Assembly (NCBI GenBank): GCA_023391095.1
Contig: JAEWBN010000003.1
Location: forward strand, 71,803-135,802
Direction: 5' to 3'
Source of the DNA: Pseudomonadota bacterium
GTDB taxonomy: Bacteria > Pseudomonadota > Alphaproteobacteria > Rhizobiales > Devosiaceae
Length of the DNA stretch: 64,000 nucleotides
The notes under the pieces were generated by a model. It worked only from the letters and a program-made list of their open reading frames with translations. It ran no database searches and was not told the DNA's origin. Positions 45,887 to 53,529 of this stretch are shown one piece after another. Numbering within the stretch: position 1 is the stretch's first letter; the number at the start of each line of letters is the position of its first letter. Position numbers and translations under genes: made by a program.

Positions 45887-45957
45887 CAGTGTCCCCAATG
45901 TCTTCAAAGCCGCCGCAGCAGCATAGGTGCCGAAGGCCCGGTGAGTGGCCTTCGGGA

Positions 45958-46371
45958 TCAGGCCGCCGTGAACGTCACTTCGCCCGCGCTTTCGAGCGCC
46001 AGGTCGAATGTCACTTCCCCCGCATGGTCGGCCGAAAACTCGAGCGCCACGATCTGGAACGGCCCCTGCACCACGCCGAAATGCGGCAGGATCAGCTGCC
46101 AGTTGCGGATCGCCCCGCCGAAGAAAAGGCTGCGTACCTGCACATCCGAGCTCTGGTCCTTGAAAACGCCCGACCCCGACACCGAGGCGCGCTTGACCCC
46201 GCCACCGGCCAGCAGTTCGCGCCAGCGCCCTGCACTTTCCTGGTCGGTCGTATCGACACTGGCCGCGTTGAAGCTCAGGCTGCGCGTGCGCAAACCGGCC
46301 ACTGTCAGAAAACTGCCCGACCCGGTCTGGTCGAGCTTTAAAAGCATGTCCTTGCCACTCTGGGCTGCCAT
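45958..46371 (-). CDS. GTA major tail tube protein (gp9)
   Basis: A 137-residue tail tube protein, MAAQSGKDMLLKLDQTGSG onward, with the family's TRSLSFNAASVDTTDQES strand segment and GVFKDQSSD. The ATG at 46371 has GGGAG before it. Length fits RcGTA gp9 (about 137 residues). Confidence 0.9.
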   Translation of the reverse strand: MAAQSGKDMLLKLDQTGSGSFLTVAGLRTRSLSFNAASVDTTDQESAGRWRELLAGGGVKRASVSGSGVFKDQSSDVQVRSLFFGGAIRNWQLILPHFGVVQGPFQIVALEFSADHAGEVTFDLALESAGEVTFTAA

Positions 46372-46391
46372 TCGAATTCTCCCGGAAAACC

Positions 46392-46784
46392 CTATTCGCT
46401 CAAGAACCGGATCAGCAGGGCGGCCCGCGCCTGCCCGGTCTGGGCGTCGATCACCGTTTCGGTGCGCATGGTCTGGATCAACGTCACCGCCAGCCCGGCG
46501 GGAGCCACGCCGGCCGACACCGCGACCACGCGGGCCGCAATCGCCAGCGCGCCCTTGCGGCTCGGCCGGTCGCTCCAGCAATGGAACATCACTCGGTGCT
46601 CGAAGCCCGGCGTCAGGTCGCCGTCGCGGGGTTGCAGCTCGTGCCGGTCGATCACAACATAGGGCGCCGCCCTGCCCCGTGGCGGCGCGTCGAACACGCC
46701 ATCGGCCCCGATCAGCGCGGTCAGTTCCGCGTCGGCACCCAGCGCAGCGACCAGCGCCGTCTGCAATTGCATGATGGGGTGCAT
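46392..46784 (-). CDS. GTA tail terminator-like protein, DUF3168 (gp8)
   Basis: A 130-residue DUF3168 protein: helix (MQLQTALVAALGADAELTAL), then beta strands with APYVVIDRHE and EHRVMFHCWSDRPSRKGA. In GTA and siphophages it sits at the tail end where it joins the head. It follows gp7 by two bases and precedes gp9 by 20. Confidence 0.88.
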   Translation of the reverse strand: MHPIMQLQTALVAALGADAELTALIGADGVFDAPPRGRAAPYVVIDRHELQPRDGDLTPGFEHRVMFHCWSDRPSRKGALAIAARVVAVSAGVAPAGLAVTLIQTMRTETVIDAQTGQARAALLIRFLSE

Positions 46785-46786
46785 GG

Positions 46787-47131
46787 CTAGCCCGTGAAAC
46801 TGGTTTCACTACAGGCGCAGCTGAGATAGGCCCGGCGCCCGTTGAGATCGGCGGCGCTCACCACATCCAGATTGCGCCCGCGATACACAATGCGATCGCC
46901 CGGTCCCACATCATCGCGAAACCGCAGGACGACGCTGTGCGAAATGGCCACCGTCCGCCCGTCGCTATTGGTGCCTTGCCGCCCCGAAAGACTGCGCACC
47001 CGTGCCCAGACACTGCTGACCGGCACAAAGATCCGTTCATGCCCGCCGCCGTCCTCGACGAGGCTCTGGCGCCGCCTGAGCTGCACGCGGTCGGTCAGCG
47101 AGCCGACAGGCGGAATACGCTCCCCGCTCAC
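46787..47131 (-). CDS. GTA head-tail adaptor (gp7)
   Basis: A 114-residue head closure protein: GSLTDRVQLRRRQSLVEDGG, then SVWARVRSLSGRQ, the pattern of phage head-tail joining proteins (SPP1 gp16-like). It overlaps the gp6 stop by 4 bases. Confidence 0.85.
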   Translation of the reverse strand: MSGERIPPVGSLTDRVQLRRRQSLVEDGGGHERIFVPVSSVWARVRSLSGRQGTNSDGRTVAISHSVVLRFRDDVGPGDRIVYRGRNLDVVSAADLNGRRAYLSCACSETSFTG

Positions 47132-47694
47132 AGCCGCACCCGCTTATAGGCGGCGATGAGCCGGTCAAAGCCGGAAGGCACGACCGCGCCGGACCCCGCC
47201 ACGATCACCGCATCGCGATGCTCGAACCAGTGCGCCACCAGCCCCAGAACGGCCTGCCTGATATCGGCGGGCACATCTTCGGGCTCGGTGCCGAAGCCGG
47301 CGACATAGTCGATCTCGATCCCGCCCCGCTCCTGCAGCGCCGGCATGCCCACCAGCACGCGCGGCACGATCAGCCGGTCCGGCTCAGATCCGAACTGCCC
47401 CAGCCCGATCTCGTGACTGGCGCCATTGGCATCGGTCGCAACAATGCCGGTTACCGCCACCAAGGGTGTCACCGGCAGTTTCACCACGCCGGTTTGTGGC
47501 CAGTCGTCGAGCACCAGCCGCCAGCTCTGCGCGACGAGCGCCCGACCGGTCACCCCTTCCACATGCAGCCGCGCCGCGCCGATCAGCGTCGTGATCAGCC
47601 CATCCTCGGCTGCATGGTCGACCTTGAGAAAAGCCTTGGCCTCGGCAAGCGAAACCGGCTCCGCGGCGGGCCCCGCCAGGAGATAGGAGGTCAT
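47128..47694 (-). CDS. GTA head-tail connector (gp6)
   Basis: A 188-residue protein with the phage gp6-like connector pattern: PVSLAEAKAFLKVDHAAED at the start, LIGAARLHVEGVTGRALVAQSW, and a C-terminal AVLGLVAHWFEHRDAV helix. It forms the connector ring under the portal. A 143-bp gap with repeats separates it from the capsid gene. Confidence 0.88.
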   Translation of the reverse strand: MTSYLLAGPAAEPVSLAEAKAFLKVDHAAEDGLITTLIGAARLHVEGVTGRALVAQSWRLVLDDWPQTGVVKLPVTPLVAVTGIVATDANGASHEIGLGQFGSEPDRLIVPRVLVGMPALQERGGIEIDYVAGFGTEPEDVPADIRQAVLGLVAHWFEHRDAVIVAGSGAVVPSGFDRLIAAYKRVRL

Positions 47695-47717
47695 GTTGAT
47701 GTTCCTTGTTTGAAAGG

Positions 47718-47835
47718 GGCACCCCCACCCGGCCTCCCCCTGAAGGAGGGGGAGGAGCAGAGGTGCACTCCGAAAGATCGCGGCATACTCGATCGGTCCC
47801 TCCCCCTCCTTCAGGGGGAGGTTAGGTGGGGGTCC
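47718..47835. repeat. Paired intergenic repeats between capsid and connector genes
   Basis: Two inverted copies of a CCTCCCCCTGAAGGAGGGGGAGG unit (about 47730-47754 and 47801-47824, the second reading TCCCCCTCCTTCAGGGGGAGG) flank some 45 bp of unique sequence, with ACCCCCACC and GGTGGGGGT at the outer ends. A related unit lies at 44.8 kb. The symmetry resembles a small non-autonomous palindromic element. Confidence 0.65.
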
Positions 47836-47837
47836 GC

Positions 47838-49058
47838 TTAGCTCGTCCCAAACTTTAGCAGCTTGATCGCGTCATAGTCGGCGATCCCGCCGCCGACGCG
47901 CTTGGTGGTGTAGAACAGCACATAGGGCTTGGCGCTGAACGGGTCGCGCAACACCGAGACACCCTGGCGGTCGACGATGAGATAGCCACGCTTGAAGTCG
48001 CCAAAGGCGATGGAGAAGGAATTGGCCCCGATATTGGGCATGTCCTCGGCTTCCACCAGCGGAAAGCCCATGAAGCTGGCCCGGCCATCCGCCGCAGCCG
48101 CAGGCTGCCAGAGATAGTTACCATCCGCATCACGCAGCTTGCGCAGGGCGGCCTGCGTCTTGCGGTTCATCACCCAGCTGGCATTCTGCCGGTAGCCGGC
48201 TTTCAGCGCATAGACGAGGTCGATAAGGATGTCGGACGCATTGGTTGTCGGCAGCGCACCCGACTGACCCGTGGCAAGGTAACCCAGGCTGCCCCAGGCC
48301 CAGCTGCTTTCGGCGACCTTGGCGCCATTGAGAAAGCCGCTCGGCTTGTTGGTGCCGTCGCCGGTCACGAAGGCCGTGCTTTCCTGGGCCGCAAAAGCCG
48401 CGTTGACCTCGTCGGCAATCCACTGGCCCACATCCACCGCAGCATCATCGAGGAAGGCCGAGGTCGCGGCCGGCATGGCATAGAGCTCAGCCGTCGGATA
48501 GCTCAGCTCGGCCAGGGTCTGGCTGGTGGTCGTCGTCCGCGTCGCCGTTTCGGCCACCCAGCCGGTCTGCGGCCCGGCCAGCGTAATGGGGCGCTTATAG
48601 GTCCCGGTTGAAACCTGCCGGACGCCGGCAATGGAGCGCATGGGCGAGATGTGGCTCATCAGCCGCGTGATTTCGGTTTCGATTTCCGCCGGCACCACAT
48701 AGCCGCCATCCGCCGGAACGCCGGTCGAGAGCGCCTTTTCCTCGCCGCGCTTCACATAGGCGGAAAAGGCTTCCTTGTATTCGCCATCGGCGATCTGGCC
48801 CTTGCCTTCGATAGCCGGGCGGGCGCGCTCGGCGGTGGCGCGGTCCATGGCCGCCTTGAGCCCGTCGAGCACGGCATTGAGCTTTTCGAGCTTGCCCTCG
48901 AGCAAGCCGTCCGCCGTGCCGCGCTTTTCGATCTCCGCCAGGCGCTGGTCATTGGTGCGCTTGAATTCCTCGAAGGCGCTCGAGAATTCGCCAAACAGCG
49001 CGGCAATATCAGTCCCCGCGCCGGCCTTGGTTTCAAGGCCGTCGTCAATCCGATCCAT
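47838..49058 (-). CDS. GTA HK97-type major capsid protein (gp5)
   Basis: A 406-residue capsid protein. Residues 1-110 are a charged helical delta/scaffold region (EEFKRTNDQRLAEIEKRG), removed by the prohead protease; from about 115 the HK97 fold follows (STGVPADGGYVVPAEIETEI, WVMNRKTQAALRKLRDADG, GYLIVDRQGVSVLRDP). The size is that of the RcGTA protein (about 400). Confidence 0.94.
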   Translation of the reverse strand: MDRIDDGLETKAGAGTDIAALFGEFSSAFEEFKRTNDQRLAEIEKRGTADGLLEGKLEKLNAVLDGLKAAMDRATAERARPAIEGKGQIADGEYKEAFSAYVKRGEEKALSTGVPADGGYVVPAEIETEITRLMSHISPMRSIAGVRQVSTGTYKRPITLAGPQTGWVAETATRTTTTSQTLAELSYPTAELYAMPAATSAFLDDAAVDVGQWIADEVNAAFAAQESTAFVTGDGTNKPSGFLNGAKVAESSWAWGSLGYLATGQSGALPTTNASDILIDLVYALKAGYRQNASWVMNRKTQAALRKLRDADGNYLWQPAAAADGRASFMGFPLVEAEDMPNIGANSFSIAFGDFKRGYLIVDRQGVSVLRDPFSAKPYVLFYTTKRVGGGIADYDAIKLLKFGTS

Positions 49059-49070
49059 GTCGGTATCCCT

Positions 49071-49550
49071 TTATCGGTTGCGGATAGTCCTGGTGGCGGC
49101 GGCGATGGCCGCGCCGGTCGTAAGGGGCGCCGCGATGCGCGCCTCCTCCATCATCGGAAATGTGACGATGGAGATTTCGTAGAGATCGATCTCGCTCAGA
49201 CGGCGGTGTCCGGTTGCCGCTGCGCGGCTGGCGCGCACCGTGCGAAAGCCGATGGAAAGCCCGTCCAGCGCCCGGCTTTCGATCAGCCGCCGCAGGGCAT
49301 CCGAGCGCGGTACGCCCGGCACCAGCCGTCCGGTCACGAAAAGCCCGTGGCTGTCCTCGGCCAGCGTTTCCCAGATGCCCACCGGCTCCTTGGGATCATG
49401 CTGGAACAGAAGGCGTATCCGCCCGCGCCGTTTGGCCAGCGACTTGGCAAAGGCGCCCGGCAGCACGATGTCGCCGCCGCTGTCGAGCCGGTTGAACACG
49501 CTGGCATAGCCGGCAAACCGCCCCTCGGCGTCTATGGGAATGGCTGTCAT
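49071..49550 (-). CDS. GTA prohead protease, HK97 family (gp4)
   Basis: A 159-residue U35-type serine protease that trims the capsid N-terminus. The catalytic His lies in LLFQHDPKEPVG and the Ser in LDGLSIGFR. Its ATG at 49550 overlaps the stop of a small upstream gene by 1-4 bases (ATGA), so it is translationally coupled. Confidence 0.9.
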   Translation of the reverse strand: MTAIPIDAEGRFAGYASVFNRLDSGGDIVLPGAFAKSLAKRRGRIRLLFQHDPKEPVGIWETLAEDSHGLFVTGRLVPGVPRSDALRRLIESRALDGLSIGFRTVRASRAAATGHRRLSEIDLYEISIVTFPMMEEARIAAPLTTGAAIAAATRTIRNR

Positions 49551-49702
49551 CAGCGCTTTGCCCCGACCGGCCGGCTGGTCCCGGCCCGGCTCGGTCGCGC
49601 CTTGGCGTCTCCGGCCTTCCGGTCGGCCAGCGTCCCCGCCAGGTTCCAGGCAAATTGCCGGAACGTCTGTTGCACCTGCTCGCGATTGTGCTTTTCAGCC
49701 AT
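49550..49702 (-). CDS. Small basic GTA-cluster protein
   Basis: A 50-residue frame from ATG 49702 with a strong AAGGAGGAC site and an ATGA overlap with the protease gene. The product (MAEKHNREQVQQTFRQFAWN...) is basic, with an N-terminal helix and a disordered Arg/Pro tail. I do not recognise it. Its spacing and coupling support real translation; it may aid the protease or prohead. Confidence 0.55.
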   Translation of the reverse strand: MAEKHNREQVQQTFRQFAWNLAGTLADRKAGDAKARPSRAGTSRPVGAKR

Positions 49703-49706
49703 GCGC

Positions 49707-49895
49707 TTAGTCCTCCTTGCGGAACAGTCGATTGAGCGCGGCAATCTCGCGCACGAAGTCATTGAAGTGCTGGTTCGCCTTCGCCATTTCGCGCAGGCTC
49801 CACACCAGCAGCGCGCTCGAACTGCTGCCCCACAAAAACAGCGCCAGATGCGCCAGATCCCCGCGCTCGATGATCGTTGTGGTCAGCGTGTCCAT
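49707..49895 (-). CDS. Small GTA membrane protein (gp3.5 position)
   Basis: A 62-residue protein from ATG 49895 (GGAGG site) with one membrane helix (LAHLALFLWGSSSSALLVWSL) followed by a helical, polar C-terminus (QHFNDFVREIAALNRLF). It occupies the place of the small gene between portal and protease in RcGTA. Function unknown; a membrane role in release or assembly is possible. Its ribosome binding site lies directly beside the operator palindromes of the toxin-antitoxin-like pair. Confidence 0.6.
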   Translation of the reverse strand: MDTLTTTIIERGDLAHLALFLWGSSSSALLVWSLREMAKANQHFNDFVREIAALNRLFRKED

Positions 49896-49916
49896 TCGGA
49901 CCTCCAGGCATAATTT

Positions 49917-49954
49917 TTTGCTTCCGAAGCAAATAGAATTTGCACTGCTGCAAA
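49917..49954. promoter_or_regulatory. Tandem palindromes before the DUF4160-DUF2442 pair (likely autoregulatory operator)
   Basis: Two palindromes with the same TTTGC/GCAAA ends sit side by side: TTTGCTTC-c-GAAGCAAA (49917-49933) and TTTGCA-ctgc-TGCAAA (49939-49954), 41-78 bp before the GTG of the first gene. Paired inverted repeats of this kind in the promoter are characteristic of operons repressed by their own antitoxin. The stretch is AT-rich compared with its surroundings. It also lies just upstream of the small GTA gene on the other strand. Confidence 0.6.
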
Positions 49955-49994
49955 GAGGGATGTGTTGAACTGACCACCGTCTAGGGGAAACAAA

Positions 49995-50231
49995 GTGCCC
50001 ACGATCCTGCGTCTCGACGGCTATCGGTTCTTCTTCTACAGCGGCGAGGGCAATGAACCGCCGCATGTCCATGTTGAATTTGGCGACAGGCTCGTCAAGT
50101 ATTGGCTAGAGCCGGTAGAACTGGCATCATCGAAGCGGTTCCGCTCGCATGAGCTTGGGCCGTTGCGTGACATCGTCGTCGCCAACCGCGATGCGTTTCT
50201 GAAGGCCTGGCATGAGCACTTTGACGCTTGA
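49995..50231 (+). CDS. DUF4160 protein (toxin-antitoxin-like pair, first gene)
   Basis: A 78-residue DUF4160 protein starting at GTG 49995 after AGGGGAAAC. Motifs: ILRLDGYRFFFYSGEGNEPPHVHVEFGD and a C-terminal VVANRDAFLKAWHEHF. DUF4160 genes are usually next to DUF2442 genes in bacterial genomes and the pair is predicted to be a toxin-antitoxin module; activity is not proven here. It runs against the GTA genes and overlaps the next gene by 20 bases. Confidence 0.85.
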   Translation: MPTILRLDGYRFFFYSGEGNEPPHVHVEFGDRLVKYWLEPVELASSKRFRSHELGPLRDIVVANRDAFLKAWHEHFDA

Positions 50232-50475
50232 GACAGAACCGCTTGCTATCGACGTCACGGTCGATGACACGACCCTGCGCGTCAGCCTTGACGATGGCCG
50301 CGAGATTGCCGCCCCAGTCGAATGGTTCCCCCGCCTGCGTGACGCCAGCCCGGCGGATCGCGCCAATTGGCGTCTAATCGGCGCGGGCGAAGGCATCCAC
50401 TGGCCCGAAATCGACGAAGACGTTTCCGTGCTTGGACTCCTCGCCGGATACGGTCGCCAGACCCGCGCCGCCTGA
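50212..50475 (+). CDS. DUF2442 protein (toxin-antitoxin-like pair, second gene)
   Basis: An 87-residue DUF2442 protein. Family signature: VEWFPRLRDASPADRANWRL, GEGIHWPEIDEDVSVLGLLAG. The ATG at 50212 lies inside the DUF4160 frame, with the overlap suggesting coupled synthesis. DUF2442 proteins are often assigned as the DNA-binding or antitoxin-like partner. A family B repeat follows its stop within 10 bp. Confidence 0.85.
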   Translation: MSTLTLETEPLAIDVTVDDTTLRVSLDDGREIAAPVEWFPRLRDASPADRANWRLIGAGEGIHWPEIDEDVSVLGLLAGYGRQTRAA

Positions 50476-50483
50476 CCCCACTT

Positions 50484-50534
50484 CACCTCTCCCTCTGGGG
50501 GAGAGGTCGGCCTTGGCCGGGTGAGGGGGCCTTC
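50484..50534. repeat. Family B intergenic repeat after the DUF2442 gene
   Basis: CACCTCTCCCTCTGGGGGAG (from 50484) and CCGGGTGAGGGGGCCTT (50517-50533) repeat the units seen at 13.05-13.11 kb nearly base for base. Together with the convergent portal stop at 50605 it probably marks the end of the inserted cassette. Confidence 0.7.
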
Positions 50535-50604
50535 CAGCATCCCGCCATTCGGGCACAGCCCTCATGGCCTTGGTCGCTCAAATCGCTCCACTGGAGCGAT
50601 TTGC

Positions 50605-51771
50605 CTAATCGGACGCGCCCAAGCCCACCATCGCCCGCTTCTCTGCATCGGTCAGAAATTCCGCTGCCCCTACCCTCTCCCAGAGCGCCGCGCGGTCTTC
50701 GGCCAAGGCTTCGACCTTGTCGAAGTCGGGCACGACCTGCGCGCCTTCAAAGGCCGGCTCCAGCCATCCCGTCAGTTCCTGGGCCACCCGCACCACCAGC
50801 GGCACCAGCGTCTGGCGCCAGAGCGTCCGATTGGCTTCGGCCATGTTGGCATAGGTATTGTCGCCGGGAATGCCCAGCAGCATGGGCGGCACGCCGAACG
50901 CCAGCGCGATGTCCCGCGCCGCGGCGTTGCGGGCCTCGATGAAATCCATGTCGCGCGGGCTCATGGCGAGCGGCTTCCAGTCCAACCCGCCATCGAGCAC
51001 CATGGGCCGGCCGGCATTGCCAGCGCCGGAGAACTGCTCTTCCAGCTCCGCCTTGAGCCGGCTGAACTGGTCGTCGGTGAGGCTGCCATTGCCAGCCGAA
51101 TAGACCATGGCGCCGGAGGGCCGCGCCGCGTTGTCGAGCAGGGCCTTGTTCCAGTGGGCTGAGGCGTTGTGAATGTCGAGGCTGGTCTGCGCCGCTTCGA
51201 GCGGTCCCATGCCGTAGTGATCGTCCATGGGATGAAACAGCGCCACATGCAGCACGGAGGGAATGGGCAGCGTCTCCTGGCTGAGGCGCACCACCCGGCC
51301 CCCGGCCTTGTAGTCATAACCCACCGGCCAGCCATCGCGCCCGGCCACCACGCTCATCCGGTCCGGCCGCAGCACAAAGAGGGTGCGCACCACGCCATCG
51401 ACCATGCCCGCCTGCAGATAGGCATTCCCCGAGGTCTGCAGATAGGCATAAACCGCTTCCAGCAACTCGGGCCCCGACTGCCGCCCATTGGGCCGGTCGA
51501 GCAGCGTGGCCAGCGGATGGTCTGAAACGGCCTTGCCATCCACCACCACATTGAGCGGCACCCGGTTGGCCGTTTCGGCAATCAGCCGCACGCAGCGATA
51601 CACCACCGGATTGCGCATGAATCCCTGGTTGACGAGGCTCGCATAGCCCCGCCCGCTCCACTGCGCCGGACCCAGCTGGCTCAGCGTCATCATGGTGTGC
51701 CCGGCAAATGTCTTGGTCTCACCAGGCGCATCCGTCCGCCCGCCAAACAGGCGGTTGAAAATGTTGGGCAT
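50605..51771 (-). CDS. GTA portal protein, HK97 type (gp3)
   Basis: A 388-residue portal protein through which DNA enters and leaves the head. Typical parts: NPVVYRCVRLIAETANRVPL near residue 53, HPLATLLDRPN, the crown/stem region FSRLKAELEEQFSGAGNAGRP, and PPMLLGIPGDNTYANMAEA. It lies 11 bp after TerL. On the other side the order is broken by the plus-strand DUF4160/DUF2442 pair. Confidence 0.93.
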   Translation of the reverse strand: MPNIFNRLFGGRTDAPGETKTFAGHTMMTLSQLGPAQWSGRGYASLVNQGFMRNPVVYRCVRLIAETANRVPLNVVVDGKAVSDHPLATLLDRPNGRQSGPELLEAVYAYLQTSGNAYLQAGMVDGVVRTLFVLRPDRMSVVAGRDGWPVGYDYKAGGRVVRLSQETLPIPSVLHVALFHPMDDHYGMGPLEAAQTSLDIHNASAHWNKALLDNAARPSGAMVYSAGNGSLTDDQFSRLKAELEEQFSGAGNAGRPMVLDGGLDWKPLAMSPRDMDFIEARNAAARDIALAFGVPPMLLGIPGDNTYANMAEANRTLWRQTLVPLVVRVAQELTGWLEPAFEGAQVVPDFDKVEALAEDRAALWERVGAAEFLTDAEKRAMVGLGASD

Positions 51772-51782
51772 GTCATTGGTTC

Positions 51783-53042
51783 CTAAATCCCCCGCACGCG
51801 CGGGCGTTGATCGTTCAGCACCAGTTCGGTCAGCGCCCAGACCAGCGCGTCAACGCGGTCCGGGGAATGGCCATCGGCCTTGCCATCAGGCCCAAAGGCG
51901 CAGAGCTCGTCCTCGAGCGCCGTCAGGCCCGGCACGTGGCTCACAAGCCCGCGCGCATAAAGTGCCGCTGCCGGTTCGGCGCGCACCCATTTGCCACGCG
52001 AGGCGCGCACCGTGCGCACCGGCACCGAAGGGTCCTCCTGGGCCAGCACCTGCCGCACGAGATCGCCGCCCTGATTGACCTCGACCACGATACAATCGGC
52101 CTCATGCGCCCGATAGGCCGCCACGGCGCGCCGCGCCCATACATTCGGCTGGATGCCCTGGAGCGTGGCATCTTCCAGCACCACCGCGCCTTCGCCCACC
52201 CGGCCGACCACGATGATTCCACACGCATCCGAACGCGCCGTGCCGGTCACCGGCGGGTCCACCGCCACGACGACGCGACCTTGAGCGCCGCCCTCGGCCT
52301 GACGAAACATGCTTCTTTGCCAGAGCGCATCGACCCGATCTTGGATCAGCTCGCCGTCGAGCTCCTGTCGCCCCAGCACGGTACCCTGATACCGGGCCAC
52401 GACAGCGCTGAGGAATGTCGGCGCGAGGTTGGACTGGTTCTCATTTGTCGCAATCCGCACCACCACGGTTCGCTCATCGTGCAAGAGACGCCGCATCAGC
52501 GGCGTTGCACGGGGCGTCGTCGTCGCCAGCTGGCGGGGGTTATCGCCCAGCCGCAGGGCAAACTGCAGCATGTCCCACGCCGCCTCGGCATTGGGCCATT
52601 TTCCGACCTCATCGCACCATGCCGCGGCAAATTGCGGCCCCCGAAAGCGTTCCGGGTCCGACGCGGTGAGGATCGTCGCCTCCACCCCATTGGGCCAGAC
52701 CAGCCGGTTCCGGCCGCGCAAGACCGGTCGCTCCTTTTCGGGATGCACCGCGATCAGCCCGCTTTCGCCGCGCACCATGATGTCGAGCGCCTCGACCATG
52801 GTCTCGCCCACCAGGGCGATGGGCGTCACCCGCTCCCGCGCCAGCTGACGGACCCATTCTGCCCCGGCCCTTGTCTTGCCCGAGCCGCGTCCGCCCATCA
52901 GCAGCCAGGTCGTCCAGTCCCCCGGCGGCGGCAGTTGCTTGGGAAAGGCCCATTTCTGCCATTCGAAAATCTGCCTTTCGACCTCATCGTCCTCGAGCCT
53001 GGCGACCTTGCGCTGCGCCTTAACGGCGTTCGTATTGTTCAT
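51783..53042 (-). CDS. GTA large terminase subunit TerL (gp2)
   Basis: The ATP-driven motor and nuclease that packages host DNA. From ATG 53042 the product has 419 residues: Walker A LMGGRGSGKTRAG at about 49-60, Walker B AAWCDEVGKW near 137, and a RNase H-like nuclease domain with acidic residues in VVAVDPPVT, CIVVEVNQGG and DRVDALVWAL. The start overlaps TerS by 23 bases. Non-specific headful packaging is known for GTAs of this family. Confidence 0.94.
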   Translation of the reverse strand: MNNTNAVKAQRKVARLEDDEVERQIFEWQKWAFPKQLPPPGDWTTWLLMGGRGSGKTRAGAEWVRQLARERVTPIALVGETMVEALDIMVRGESGLIAVHPEKERPVLRGRNRLVWPNGVEATILTASDPERFRGPQFAAAWCDEVGKWPNAEAAWDMLQFALRLGDNPRQLATTTPRATPLMRRLLHDERTVVVRIATNENQSNLAPTFLSAVVARYQGTVLGRQELDGELIQDRVDALWQRSMFRQAEGGAQGRVVVAVDPPVTGTARSDACGIIVVGRVGEGAVVLEDATLQGIQPNVWARRAVAAYRAHEADCIVVEVNQGGDLVRQVLAQEDPSVPVRTVRASRGKWVRAEPAAALYARGLVSHVPGLTALEDELCAFGPDGKADGHSPDRVDALVWALTELVLNDQRPRVRGI

Positions 53043-53442
53043 AGAGCTTGGCCAGCTTGGCCCGCATGGCGGGCATATCCTTGCGCGTGGCGGGCTCCAC
53101 ATTGCGCTCGGCCGCACCGAGTTCGATCAGCTTGTCGAGCGTCTTGACCTGCGTGGCCAAGGTATTGGTGCGTTTATCGACCGGCTCATCCGTCGCCATT
53201 TCCAAATCCCTGATCTGTCGATCCAAAACCTTCAGCATCCGCGCCACCAGCACGGCTTCTTTCGGCCGCCGCTCGCGCTGGCTGAGCCAGCCTTCGCATT
53301 GCCGCCGGTAGCGCAGCTGCGCCGGCGTGATGCCGTGCCGCTGGCAGATGGTTGAGGGCTCGAAGTGGCGGCCCTCATATTCGAGCCGAATGGCACCCCA
53401 GTCGGGGCGCCTGTGGCCACCCGATCCCGTCTTGTCTTCCAT
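53020..53442 (-). CDS. GTA small terminase subunit TerS (gp1)
   Basis: A 140-residue protein: an N-terminal helix-turn-helix (PSTICQRHGITPAQLRYRRQCEGW) and coiled-coil C-terminus (LDKLIELGAAE...MRAKLAKLYEQY). It is the first gene of the cluster, so the GTA promoter should lie in 53443-53529, which is shared with the divergent KTSC gene and contains a small GAATC-ctgccg-GATTC inverted repeat (about 53491-53506). Confidence 0.82.
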   Translation of the reverse strand: MEDKTGSGGHRRPDWGAIRLEYEGRHFEPSTICQRHGITPAQLRYRRQCEGWLSQRERRPKEAVLVARMLKVLDRQIRDLEMATDEPVDKRTNTLATQVKTLDKLIELGAAERNVEPATRKDMPAMRAKLAKLYEQYERR

Positions 53443-53529
53443 GTCGTTGACTCATCTGTGAATCGGCCGCCGGAACCCGCTGGAATCCTGCCGGATTCGT
53501 CATTGCGGAGTCCAACCGGGAGAGCCCCG

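Larger units (their letters stand above)
38957..53442 (-). other. RcGTA-like gene transfer agent cluster
   Basis: From TerS to the megatron protein, about 14.5 kb keeps the gene order of the Rhodobacter capsulatus GTA: terminase small and large, portal, two small genes, protease, capsid, two connectors, DUF3168, tail tube, gp10 and gp10.1 chaperones, short tape measure, DUF2460, DUF2163, NlpC/P60, host-interaction protein, then a lysozyme. No integrase, replication, repressor or attachment site is seen, and a short tape measure predicts a short tail. This is a domesticated particle cluster rather than a prophage. Oddities: a plus-strand toxin-antitoxin-like insertion and a frame break in gp10. 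Confidence 0.9.

Noticed and set aside
38957..53442. Interpretation of the cluster as an ordinary prophage
   Set aside because: No integrase, attachment sites, repressor or replication genes, and the order and very short tape measure are those of RcGTA-type clusters.
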